Assembly: GCA_902797785.1 (NCBI GenBank)
Contig: CADBUD010000049.1
Coordinates: forward strand, 1 to 6,090
Length of the DNA stretch: 6,090 bases
Direction of reading: 5' to 3'
Source: an uncultured Lachnospiraceae bacterium
Lineage (GTDB): Bacteria > Bacillota > Clostridia > Lachnospirales > Lachnospiraceae
Below are positions 1-5,595 of the stretch, one piece after another. The translations under genes were made by a program, and so were the position numbers. A model generated the notes under the pieces. That model was not told the DNA's origin, searched no databases, and worked only from the letters and a program-made list of their open reading frames with translations. The number at the start of each line of letters is the position of its first letter. Positions within the stretch are counted from its first letter, which is position 1.

Positions 1-1
1 A

Positions 2-91
2 TTCATCATCGTTTGTGCCGGGGCAAAGATTCTAAAAAAAATGGAGGAAAGCTGGGCGTTGCCCCGGCATAATCACAAGTATGAAAGATAA
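2..91 (+). CDS. Possible C-terminal tail of an upstream gene (partial)
   Basis: This frame is open from the left edge to a TAA at 89-91 and encodes 29 residues: a short hydrophobic start (FIIVCAGAKIL) followed by a basic, tryptophan-containing tail (MEESWALPRHNHKYER). It could be the end of a membrane-associated or hypothetical protein of the element. A second frame starting at base 1 is also open, to a TAA at 70-72, so the choice is uncertain. The segment overlaps the inverted repeat at 16-69, so it may instead be non-coding structured DNA. I do not recognise a family. Confidence 0.25.
   Translation, partial: FIIVCAGAKILKKMEESWALPRHNHKYER
16..69. repeat. Inverted repeat with 11-bp GC-rich arms
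   Basis: TGCCGGGGCAA at 16-26 is the exact reverse complement of TTGCCCCGGCA at 59-69, separated by 32 bases. The arms are far more GC-rich than their surroundings. The spacer holds an A-run and a purine-rich GGAGGAA stretch. As RNA it would form a stable stem with a large loop. No T-run follows on the plus strand, so it is not a standard terminator. It may be an attenuator-like structure, a protein-binding site or part of a transfer or replication signal. Confidence 0.6.
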
Positions 92-101
92 ATCTTTCAT
101 A
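80..101. repeat. 22-bp near-perfect palindrome
   Basis: TATGAAAGAT at 80-89 and ATCTTTCATA at 92-101 are exact reverse complements around a central AA. In the partial frame at 2-91 the TAA stop lies at the centre. A 2-base spacer is too short for a good RNA hairpin loop unless inner pairs open, so a dimeric DNA-binding protein site is at least as likely. No T-run follows. Confidence 0.6.
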
Positions 102-110
102 TCTACCATT

Positions 111-131
111 ATGACGCAGTAAATGCGTCAT
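111..131. repeat. Inverted repeat, 8-bp arms, just upstream of a small gene
   Basis: ATGACGCA at 111-118 and TGCGTCAT at 124-131 are exact reverse complements with a 5-base loop GTAAA. The structure ends four bases before the purine-rich ribosome binding site of the small gene that starts at 144. That position suits an operator or an RNA hairpin that modulates translation. There is no T-run after it. Confidence 0.6.
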
Positions 132-143
132 GCTAAGGAAAGT

Positions 144-287
144 ATGAGCCAAACTGAAATGCTTGCATTTCAATTTCGCGACGCTCGTGAACGTGAGAAA
201 TATGAATGGAGCATAAGCAGAAATTTAGGTCATAGGACAATCTGTAAAGGAAATAAAATAGGAAAGAGAAGGTGTATTGAGGTTTGA
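144..287 (+). CDS. Small hypothetical protein, 47 aa, coupled to the DUF6870-like gene
   Basis: An ATG at 144 is preceded by AAGGAAAG at 135-142, a plausible though closely placed ribosome binding site. The frame runs 47 codons to TGA at 285-287. The product begins MSQTEMLAFQFRDARERE, looks helical and charged at its N-terminus, and has a strongly basic C-terminal half (repeated K/R near residues 35-43). No signal peptide or membrane segment is visible. The next gene starts at 290, two bases after the stop, and its GAGG site (279-282) lies inside this frame, the arrangement expected for translational coupling. The basic tail would suit nucleic-acid binding, but that is inference. I do not recognise the family. 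An antisense frame covers the same region but lacks comparable start signals. Confidence 0.5.
   Translation: MSQTEMLAFQFRDAREREKYEWSISRNLGHRTICKGNKIGKRRCIEV
155..172. repeat. Short inverted repeat inside the first small gene
   Basis: TGAAATGC at 155-162 and GCATTTCA at 165-172 are exact reverse complements around TT. It lies within codons 4-10 of the small gene starting at 144. It is the fourth inverted repeat in the first 172 bases, which makes the cluster more notable than this one alone. A weaker, interrupted stem (TTTC near 174-177 with GAAA at 197-200) follows. Confidence 0.5.
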
Positions 288-289
288 AT

Positions 290-562
290 ATGGATTTATC
301 AATAGAGGAATTAAAGCGTATGCAGTCTATGAATATCATGGAATTAAAGAGGGAAGAACTTGCTAACGCAGAAGATGTTGTTATTGATACGACAAAGTGT
401 GTGGAAAGTCGGATCAAATCCTATATTGAACAGACAGGAAATCCCTTTGCTCAGAATGTTGGAGGATATATTTTACAGATTGGTTTTATGGAAGGAACAA
501 CAGATTTGATTGATGACCGTATGATTTTGCTGACTAAGCGGAAAACACTAATTACGGTTTAA
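290..562 (+). CDS. DUF6870-like small protein, 90 aa
   Basis: I chose the ATG at 290 because GAGG at 279-282 lies seven bases upstream. A TTG at 284 would give 92 residues but has only a distant purine-rich stretch. The product has an N-terminal helix with ELKRMQ (residues 7-12), an acidic AEDVVID strand (27-33), a helix ending RIKSYIEQTGNPF (41-53), a GGYILQIGF strand (58-66) and a leucine/aspartate-rich end. This layout (an Ile-Asp strand, an 'I.Q..NP' helix end, a 'G.Y...I.F' strand, then a closing helix) matches my memory of DUF6870 proteins common in clostridial mobile elements. Their function is not known to me. It has no signal peptide or membrane segment and is probably cytoplasmic. 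It begins two bases after the preceding small gene, so the two are probably co-translated. Family assignment is from recollection and unverified. Confidence 0.75.
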   Translation: MDLSIEELKRMQSMNIMELKREELANAEDVVIDTTKCVESRIKSYIEQTGNPFAQNVGGYILQIGFMEGTTDLIDDRMILLTKRKTLITV

Positions 563-595
563 GTGAGAAAGACTCTTTATAAGGAAAGAAAGTTA

Positions 596-647
596 TGTTA
601 ACCTAAAGACAGGATTATTTCAGTGGGAATCCTGATTGCAGGTTACA
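596..647 (+). promoter_or_regulatory. Nested hairpin leader covering the ribosome binding site of the next small gene
   Basis: The outer stem is TAACCT (599-604) with AGGTTA (640-645), extendable by two pairs across a bulge to 596-647. A 5x5 internal loop follows. The inner stem is CAGGATT (610-616) with AATCCTG (628-634) around an 11-base loop. The outer 3' arm holds GCAGG, the only ribosome-binding-like sequence for the ATG at 648, so the stem would hide it. A three-codon frame (ATG 595, Leu, Thr, TAA 604-606) preceded by AAGGAAAG (581-588) runs into the 5' arm, so a ribosome there could open the stem. The pairing is visible in the sequence; the control mechanism is inference. Confidence 0.5.
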
Positions 648-791
648 ATGCCCCGTAGGACGGGTTTTGCTAACAATATGCGCGAAATAATGAGGAAAAT
701 GAATGCACTTGTGGATTCATATGACGAATATCGCGACAACGCAAGTTGTTTAATCAGGAGGAACGCAGATGAAAGCAAAAGAGTTTTATAA
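648..791 (+). CDS. Small hypothetical protein, 47 aa, overlapping the first recombinase start
   Basis: The frame opens at ATG 648, with GCAGG at 638-642 five bases upstream, and ends at TAA 789-791. It overlaps the first recombinase by 23 bases, and that gene's AGGAGG site (756-761) lies within it, a layout typical of translational coupling. The 47-residue product starts MPRRTGFANN, continues through a methionine- and charge-rich helix-like stretch with ALVDSYDEYRDNAS (20-33), and ends with a basic RRNADESKRV segment. It is short, soluble and lacks a signal peptide. Internal ATGs at 678, 690 and 699 are alternative starts but have poorer ribosome binding sites. Its composition looks protein-like, but such a short frame could be chance. 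A role as a regulator of, or translational relay to, the recombinase is inference. Confidence 0.45.
   Translation: MPRRTGFANNMREIMRKMNALVDSYDEYRDNASCLIRRNADESKRVL
652..668 (+). promoter_or_regulatory. Small hairpin followed by four Ts (weak attenuator candidate)
   Basis: CCCGT at 652-656 pairs with ACGGG at 660-664 across a 3-base loop and is followed by TTTT. It follows the nested hairpin at 596-647 within a few bases. The stem is short and the T-run brief, so it would be at best a weak terminator or pause site between the DUF6870-like gene and the recombinase genes. The same bases encode residues 2-7 of the small protein starting at 648, and both readings can be true at once. Confidence 0.35.
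735..761 (+). promoter_or_regulatory. GNRA-tetraloop hairpin next to the first recombinase ribosome binding site
   Basis: ACAAC (736-740) pairs with GTTGT (745-749) around a GCAA loop, a stable GNRA-class tetraloop. A G-T wobble at 735/750 extends the stem. It ends six bases before AGGAGG (756-761), which lies seven bases from the ATG at 769. The site is strong and decides the recombinase start. The hairpin could help keep the site accessible or could bind a factor; no function is demonstrated. Confidence 0.5.
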
Positions 792-2424
792 TGTAGCCAT
801 TTATCTCCGTTTAAGTCGTGATGATGAAGATATTAATGGCAACAAAGCAGAAAGCAACAGTATCAGTTCGCAGAGAGACATGATTCGCAGCTTTATCAGA
901 AAGCAGGATAACATGGAAATCTACGATATATATGTAGATGATGGTTGGTCTGGTGCAAATTTCGACAGACCAGAGTTTAAGCGAATGATGAAAGACATTG
1001 AAGCTGGTAATGTTGACTGTGTAATTGTAAAAGACCTATCCAGATTAGGACGAGATTATATTGAAGCCGGGCGGTTGATTCAAAAGACCTTCCCGGCTTT
1101 TTCTGTGCGTTTTATCGCATTGACAGACCATTTTGATTCCCTGACAGCAGATTATAATGAGACTTCATTGGTAGTACCTGTAAAAAATTTTGTCAATGAT
1201 TCCTATTCCAGAGATATATCCGGCAAAGTCAGAAGTCATCAGAAAGTTAAGAGGGAAAATGGAGATTTCATTGGTGCTTTTGCAGTTTATGGATATAAGA
1301 AAAGTGAGGATAATCGGAATTTGCTTGTGCCGGATGATTATGCAGCCGATATTGTCCGAAAAATATTTGCATGGAAAATAGAGGGGTACAGCAATCTGGC
1401 AATCGCCGAATTGTTGGATGATTTAGGGATACTTTCCCCGATGGAATATAAAAAGATGCAGGGTGAGAAGTTCCAGACAGGTTTTGTGACCGGAGTGAAA
1501 ACAAAATGGTCCGCAGTTGCAGTAAAGAGGATTCTGACAAATGAGAATTACACCGGAACCTTAGTGCAGGGAAAAGAAGAAAAGGTAAATTATAAGGTTA
1601 AGAAATCAGTAATGAAGCCGGAGGAAGAATGGACGAAGGTGCAGGAAGCACACGAAGCTATTATTTCTATGGAAGATTTTGAGATTGTGCAGGATTTATT
1701 AAAGATAGATACCCGTGCCGGAGCAGGAGAGAAGAAATCCCATATCTATGCAGGCATTTTGTTCTGTGGGGATTGTATGGAGCCAATGATACGCAGGGTA
1801 AACCGATACAAAGGAAAAGAAACCGTTTCCTTTATCTGTTCCACAAAAAATAAGTATGGAGAATGCAGCAGGCATACTATTTCCGAAGCGGATTTGAAGC
1901 ATCTGGTATTAACCGGACTTAGACAGCAGGTATCATTGTTTCTGAATAAAAGTAAAGTTCTTAATGCCATTGAACAGATGGAGATAAATTTTGAAGAAGT
2001 TGCAGTTTTTGATAAGGAAATTGAAAGGCTGCATAGCGAGCAGGACAAATATTTAACGCTCAGAGCAGGTCTGTATGAGGATTTGAAAAAGCAGATTATT
2101 TCAGAGGAAGATTTTAAGAATTTCAGAGAAATATATGAGCAGCGTTATCAGGAACTTCAGCAGGCTATCCATAATCAGGAGGAAACCATAAAGAAACTCT
2201 TTAAGTCGGGAGTTACTGCTGGTATCAACCTGGAGCGAATGAAAAATGTTATGCAGATAACGGAACTTGACAGAGTTACTTTGGTTTCCTTTGTGAAGCG
2301 TATCCTTGTATATGAGGATAAAAGAGTATATTTAGAACTTCGGTATAAGGAATTGTTTTCAAAGGTGGTTATGCTTGCAGATTATGTAGAAACAGGTCAC
2401 GTACTTAGAGGGGAGGCGGTGTAA
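769..2424 (+). CDS. Large serine recombinase 1 (integrase family, 551 aa)
   Basis: This is a site-specific DNA recombinase of the resolvase/invertase superfamily that would cut and rejoin attachment sites through a phosphoserine link. The N-terminal catalytic domain (about residues 8-150) has IYLRLS with nucleophile Ser16 and Arg14, the DDGWSG..F.RP.F motif (57-70), and DLSRLGR (89-95) with the catalytic arginines. A Recombinase domain follows (about 165-275, with YGY at 174-176). The zinc ribbon uses Cys333, Cys336, Cys357 and Cys366. A long coiled coil (about 410-480) has its tip near IISEEDF (443-449), then a C-terminal segment ends in ILVYEDKRVYLEL. AGGAGG at 756-761 supports the start. 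The TAA stop abuts the next recombinase ATG. Length and domains are complete, and it looks active. It resembles the TnpX/TndX type, but the closest relative cannot be named from sequence alone. Confidence 0.96.
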   Translation: MKAKEFYNVAIYLRLSRDDEDINGNKAESNSISSQRDMIRSFIRKQDNMEIYDIYVDDGWSGANFDRPEFKRMMKDIEAGNVDCVIVKDLSRLGRDYIEAGRLIQKTFPAFSVRFIALTDHFDSLTADYNETSLVVPVKNFVNDSYSRDISGKVRSHQKVKRENGDFIGAFAVYGYKKSEDNRNLLVPDDYAADIVRKIFAWKIEGYSNLAIAELLDDLGILSPMEYKKMQGEKFQTGFVTGVKTKWSAVAVKRILTNENYTGTLVQGKEEKVNYKVKKSVMKPEEEWTKVQEAHEAIISMEDFEIVQDLLKIDTRAGAGEKKSHIYAGILFCGDCMEPMIRRVNRYKGKETVSFICSTKNKYGECSRHTISEADLKHLVLTGLRQQVSLFLNKSKVLNAIEQMEINFEEVAVFDKEIERLHSEQDKYLTLRAGLYEDLKKQIISEEDFKNFREIYEQRYQELQQAIHNQEETIKKLFKSGVTAGINLERMKNVMQITELDRVTLVSFVKRILVYEDKRVYLELRYKELFSKVVMLADYVETGHVLRGEAV

Positions 2425-4113
2425 ATGGCTAGAACCTCTAAGAAAAATAAGGAAAGAGCAGGTTTAAGCGTAAATGTAAAGCCTTCAAAAATGTATTCTG
2501 TTGGCATATATGCCCGTTTATCGGTGGTTGCAAATGAAAGAAAAAATGAGTCTATTGAAACGCAGATAGAAATAGCAAAGGCATTTATCAGCAGACAGAA
2601 GGATATGGTGATATTTGACTGTTATACCGATATTGGAAAAACCGGAACCAATTTTGAGAGGGAAGGTTTTGAACGCATGATGCGTGATGTGAGAATGCGA
2701 AAGATAGACTGTATCATTGTAAAAGATTTATCCAGATTTGGCAGAAACCATATTGAAACAGGAAACTATATCGAAAAGGTATTTCCATTTATGGGTGTGC
2801 GTTTCATTGCTGTTACAGATAACTTTGACAGCATGAATGTATCTGGACAAAATGAAACTTTGGGTGTAAATCTGAAAAACCTCGTAAATGAAATGTATGC
2901 AAAGGACATTGCGGTAAAGGTTAAATCCAGCAGGCAGGCAAAGTGGGAGCAGGGCAGTTATACCGGTGGTGTAGCACCCTATGGATACAGAGCTGAATGG
3001 ATTGGGGATAAAAAGTGTCTTTTCATTGAGGAGACAACATCTGATATTGTGAAAAAAATATTTGATTTATTTCTTTCCGGTAAGAATATGAAAGAAATTG
3101 TTATATGGCTTTACGAAGAACGCATTGTCAGACCTATGGAATACCATAAGACGGGGCAGATTTATTGTCCGTCTGGAGGAAAGCTTCAGGAATGGTCAAG
3201 AGGAACGGTTAAAATGATTTTAACGAATCCGGTATATATAGGCTGCCTCGTACAAGGGAGAACTTGTGGGAAAGACTATATGATGCGGGACAGACACGAT
3301 ATTGATTCCGAAGATTGGTCAGTAAAAGAGCATACACATGAGGCTATCATAAGCGAGGATATGTTTTTTGAGGTTGCCGGAAAGTTTGAGAAATCTTCTG
3401 TATATTGCAATAAGAATGGATATTCCAAAAGGATCCCGGTAGATGAGGACATATTCGCAGATGTTCTTTATTGTGGTGACTGTGGTTCAAAAATGAAAAA
3501 AATAAGTGCTGTAAAAGTATTTAGTACGAATGATCGTGTTCGGACATACAGCTATAATTGTTCCAAAACGGATCGTATTGATGAGGATAAGTGTGTTTCC
3601 AAAAGCATAACCCTAAATGCTTTAACGAGTATTATAAAGCAGGCAATTAGACAGGAGTTTTCATTGTCAGCAATGCGTCCAAAGGATATTGTGGAAAGCA
3701 ATGTCAGGGAAGCAGAAAGTCTAAAAAAAGAATGGGAAACAGAACTGCTTGAGTTGGAGCGAAGAATTAATAATATCACAAAGCTTGGAAGCGAGCAGTA
3801 CTTAAAGTATCGCTTGGGAGAAGTAAATGTAGATGATTTTAAACGCATGAAAGAGGAGAACAACAAAAAGATTGCAGCATATCAAAAGAAGCGGACTGAT
3901 ATTATGGAAAGACTTAGGACAATAGATTATGAAACTGTTCAGAAAAACCATTTCCTGCGTACTCTGGTAAAGGGAAATGAAAAAACAGAGCTGACAGCAG
4001 AAGTAATTAGAACTTTGATTAACAGAATAGAGATTTATCAGGATCATCGGGTAAAGGTTATATTTGCTTTTAAAAGAAATGAAATTCAGTTAGTGGGAAA
4101 GGAGGTCATTTAA
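2425..4113 (+). CDS. Large serine recombinase 2 (integrase family, 562 aa)
   Basis: The second recombinase starts at the base after the previous stop. Its GGAGG (2412-2416) lies inside the upstream gene, so translation is probably coupled. A lysine-rich 23-residue N-terminal extension precedes IYARLS, where Ser33 is the expected nucleophile and Arg31 its partner. DLSRFGR is at 101-107. The Recombinase domain covers about 178-280, with YGY at 186-188. Zinc-ribbon cysteines are 350, 353, 379 and 390. A full-length coiled coil (about 425-500), with its turn near GEVNVDDF (465-472), leads into a C-terminal part with TELTAEVIRTLINRIEIYQD (521-540), like the end seen in TndX-type enzymes. The protein is clearly homologous to its two neighbours but diverged, so the set arose by old duplication or separate recruitment. 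All catalytic residues are present. An in-frame ATG at 2491 lacks a ribosome binding site. Confidence 0.96.
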   Translation: MARTSKKNKERAGLSVNVKPSKMYSVGIYARLSVVANERKNESIETQIEIAKAFISRQKDMVIFDCYTDIGKTGTNFEREGFERMMRDVRMRKIDCIIVKDLSRFGRNHIETGNYIEKVFPFMGVRFIAVTDNFDSMNVSGQNETLGVNLKNLVNEMYAKDIAVKVKSSRQAKWEQGSYTGGVAPYGYRAEWIGDKKCLFIEETTSDIVKKIFDLFLSGKNMKEIVIWLYEERIVRPMEYHKTGQIYCPSGGKLQEWSRGTVKMILTNPVYIGCLVQGRTCGKDYMMRDRHDIDSEDWSVKEHTHEAIISEDMFFEVAGKFEKSSVYCNKNGYSKRIPVDEDIFADVLYCGDCGSKMKKISAVKVFSTNDRVRTYSYNCSKTDRIDEDKCVSKSITLNALTSIIKQAIRQEFSLSAMRPKDIVESNVREAESLKKEWETELLELERRINNITKLGSEQYLKYRLGEVNVDDFKRMKEENNKKIAAYQKKRTDIMERLRTIDYETVQKNHFLRTLVKGNEKTELTAEVIRTLINRIEIYQDHRVKVIFAFKRNEIQLVGKEVI

Positions 4114-4114
4114 A

Positions 4115-5470
4115 ATGGAAAGGTATCAGATTGCGATATATACTCGATTGTCAAAAGAAGATGATAAATATAAAGAAGAAAGCAATAGTATTACAATGCA
4201 GAAAATCCTTTTGCAAAGGTATGTGGCAGAGAACTTTTCGGACTATGACCTTCTTGAGTTTTGTGATGATGGCTATACAGGAACGAATTTTGAACGTCCG
4301 GGGATGCAGGAAATGTTGGAATTGGTAAGAGATTCTAAAATTAACTGCATTGTTGTAAAGGATTTTTCAAGATTTGCAAGAGATTATATCGAGTTAGGCT
4401 CTTATCTGGAGCAGATATTTCCGTTTATGGGTGTCCGGTTTATTTCTGTCAACGACAATTATGACAGCAAGAATTATCAGGGAAGTATTGCGGATATTGA
4501 TGTGAATTTTAAAAATCTACTCTATGATTTATATAGTAAGGATTTGTCACAGAAGGTTCGTTCTTCTCTTGCAGCCAGAAAAGAGAAAGGACAGTATGTA
4601 AGTGGGAATTGTCCTTTTGGTTACGAAAAAGCTTCGGAGGACAGACACGCTTTGGTGATTGCAGAAGATGAGGCAGAGGTAGTCAGACGCATTTTCTCTT
4701 TAACTGTGGAAGGGTACACATCCGTAGAAATAGCAAGGTTATTCAATGAAACACAGATAAAGACACCGATTGAATTTAAGATTGAAAAGGGTAAAACCAG
4801 TAGAGAGCCAAAAGGCGATAGATTTATGTGGAGCAGCAGTACGATATGCCAGATATTAAGAAATGAGATTTATATAGGCAATATCGTACAGAAGAAATAT
4901 ACAAAGGATTTTGTTGATGGAAAAAATCACTTAAATCCCCGTGAGAATTGGCTGGTTACTTATAACCACCATGAGCCTATCATAGAAAAGCATATATTTG
5001 AACAGGTGCAGGAAGGTCGTGGATTAAAGAGAAATCCGCAGTATCATCCGGCACATCCGCTTGTTGGCAAGCTGATCTGTGGGTGCTGTAAAAAGAATTT
5101 GCGTTATCGGAGAGGACTTAATCCATATTTTACCTGCCATAATCGTTACTCTAATATGTTGGAACATTGCATAGAGAATGTCAATGCAATGTTTTTGGAA
5201 CAGTATGTTTTGTTTATGATGCAGGATAAATTACAGGCAGATAATATAATGGTAAAATCAGTAGAGAAAGAATTGGCAGACTTAAATGAGACTGTTCAGC
5301 AGATGGAAGCAGCTTATGTTAAGATGGAATGTGACAGAGACGCTTTAAGTGTTGGAAATGAATTTGCGGTATTGTCAAAAGAGATGCTAGACCATTATAT
5401 CGAAAAGATTATTGTTTATGATGAACAGAATATTGAGATATGCTGGAAAGAAAAAATAAGAGTGGCATAG
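4115..5470 (+). CDS. Large serine recombinase 3 with shortened coiled-coil region (451 aa)
   Basis: The third recombinase starts one base after the second ends, with a strong AAAGGAGG (4098-4105) inside the upstream gene. The catalytic domain has IYTRLS with Ser13 and Arg11, DDGYTG..F.RPGM (51-64) and DFSRFAR (83-89), so the active site looks intact, with Ala88 in place of the glycine in its two neighbours. The Recombinase domain spans about 160-262. Zinc-ribbon cysteines are 322, 325, 341 and 352. Only 99 residues follow the last cysteine, against 185 and 172 in the neighbours. One short helical stretch (about 380-405) replaces the two-helix coiled coil and its acidic tip, yet the final IEKIIVYDEQNIEICWKEK segment still aligns with the other C-termini. 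There is no frameshift or early stop, so this looks like a compact variant rather than a truncation. A helper role is inference. Confidence 0.94.
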   Translation: MERYQIAIYTRLSKEDDKYKEESNSITMQKILLQRYVAENFSDYDLLEFCDDGYTGTNFERPGMQEMLELVRDSKINCIVVKDFSRFARDYIELGSYLEQIFPFMGVRFISVNDNYDSKNYQGSIADIDVNFKNLLYDLYSKDLSQKVRSSLAARKEKGQYVSGNCPFGYEKASEDRHALVIAEDEAEVVRRIFSLTVEGYTSVEIARLFNETQIKTPIEFKIEKGKTSREPKGDRFMWSSSTICQILRNEIYIGNIVQKKYTKDFVDGKNHLNPRENWLVTYNHHEPIIEKHIFEQVQEGRGLKRNPQYHPAHPLVGKLICGCCKKNLRYRRGLNPYFTCHNRYSNMLEHCIENVNAMFLEQYVLFMMQDKLQADNIMVKSVEKELADLNETVQQMEAAYVKMECDRDALSVGNEFAVLSKEMLDHYIEKIIVYDEQNIEICWKEKIRVA

Positions 5471-5550
5471 TTATTTGTTTTGATTTTGCACTTATTCAAC
5501 ATTCAATGAATGATATTCTGACATTGGTTTAACAGCAGGTATCGGTTTTG
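5471..5550. other. Element-chromosome junction; right attachment site expected here
   Basis: This is the only non-coding space between the last recombinase stop and the terminator of the convergent chemotaxis gene, so the right attachment site most likely lies here. It opens with a T-rich stretch (5471-5488) without a hairpin, so no clear terminator for the recombinase operon is visible. Overlapping small palindromes follow: CATTC (5500-5504) with GAATG (5508-5512), and GAAT (5508-5511) with ATTC (5515-5518). Serine integrase sites are imperfect palindromes around a 2-base core, so 5496-5520 is a candidate. The left junction is not in the window, so the crossover cannot be placed. Confidence 0.4.
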
Positions 5551-5595
5551 AAGAAAAAAGCAGGAAACCCTCCCGACATTCGGATTTCCCGCTGC
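5551..5595 (-). terminator. Rho-independent terminator of the chemotaxis gene
   Basis: Read on the minus strand, GCAG (5595-5592), a 3-base bulge and GAAATCC (5588-5582) pair with GGGTTTCCTGC (5570-5560), including one G-U pair, around an 11-base loop. Six Ts follow (5559-5554), then CTT. It begins about 20 bases after the chemotaxis gene stop, as expected for its terminator. A small competing hairpin (GCTGC 5603-5599 with GCAGC 5595-5591) shares the 5' arm. The plus strand has no T-run after the stem, so it is not clearly bidirectional. Confidence 0.8.

Larger units (their letters stand above)
1..5550 (+). mobile_element. Right end of an integrated mobile element carrying a serine recombinase triplet
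   Basis: Three tandem large serine recombinase genes lie directly beside an intact chromosomal-type chemotaxis gene that runs in the opposite direction and has its own terminator. Integrase genes of integrative elements usually sit at one end next to the attachment site, so I read everything left of about 5550 as element and everything right of it as host chromosome. The left end of the element lies outside the window. A DUF6870-like gene, a family I associate with clostridial mobile elements, supports this. No relaxase, conjugation, resistance or phage structural gene is visible, so the element cannot be assigned to a conjugative, mobilizable or phage-like class. The right boundary is an estimate between 5471 and 5550. 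Confidence 0.65.

Noticed and set aside
1..143. Promoter for the small-gene operon
   Set aside because: No -35/-10 pair with acceptable spacing stood out. CATTAT at 107-112 resembles a -10 box, but no matching -35 was found, so no promoter is annotated.
133..417. Minus-strand open frame of 94 codons over the small genes
   Set aside because: It lies opposite two plus-strand genes with ribosome binding sites and a coupled junction. Its product is serine/phenylalanine-rich in a way typical of antisense translation of AT-rich genes.
1924..1935. A 12-base match, ACAGCAGGTATC, between the first recombinase gene and the junction near 5532-5543, considered as an attachment-site copy
   Set aside because: A 12-base match somewhere within 6 kb is expected about once by chance, and one copy lies inside conserved coding sequence.
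1268..2048. Several open frames of 67-100 codons on the minus strand within the first recombinase
   Set aside because: They lie wholly inside a complete recombinase gene, have low-complexity antisense-like composition and show no recognisable domain.
3552..4047. Open frames on the minus strand within the second recombinase
   Set aside because: They are antisense to the conserved zinc-ribbon and coiled-coil coding region; the sense reading fully explains the sequence.
4115..5470. Third recombinase as a truncated pseudogene
   Set aside because: It has a strong start, intact catalytic and zinc-ribbon residues and a C-terminal segment that aligns with the ends of its neighbours. The size difference is internal to the coiled coil, not a premature stop.
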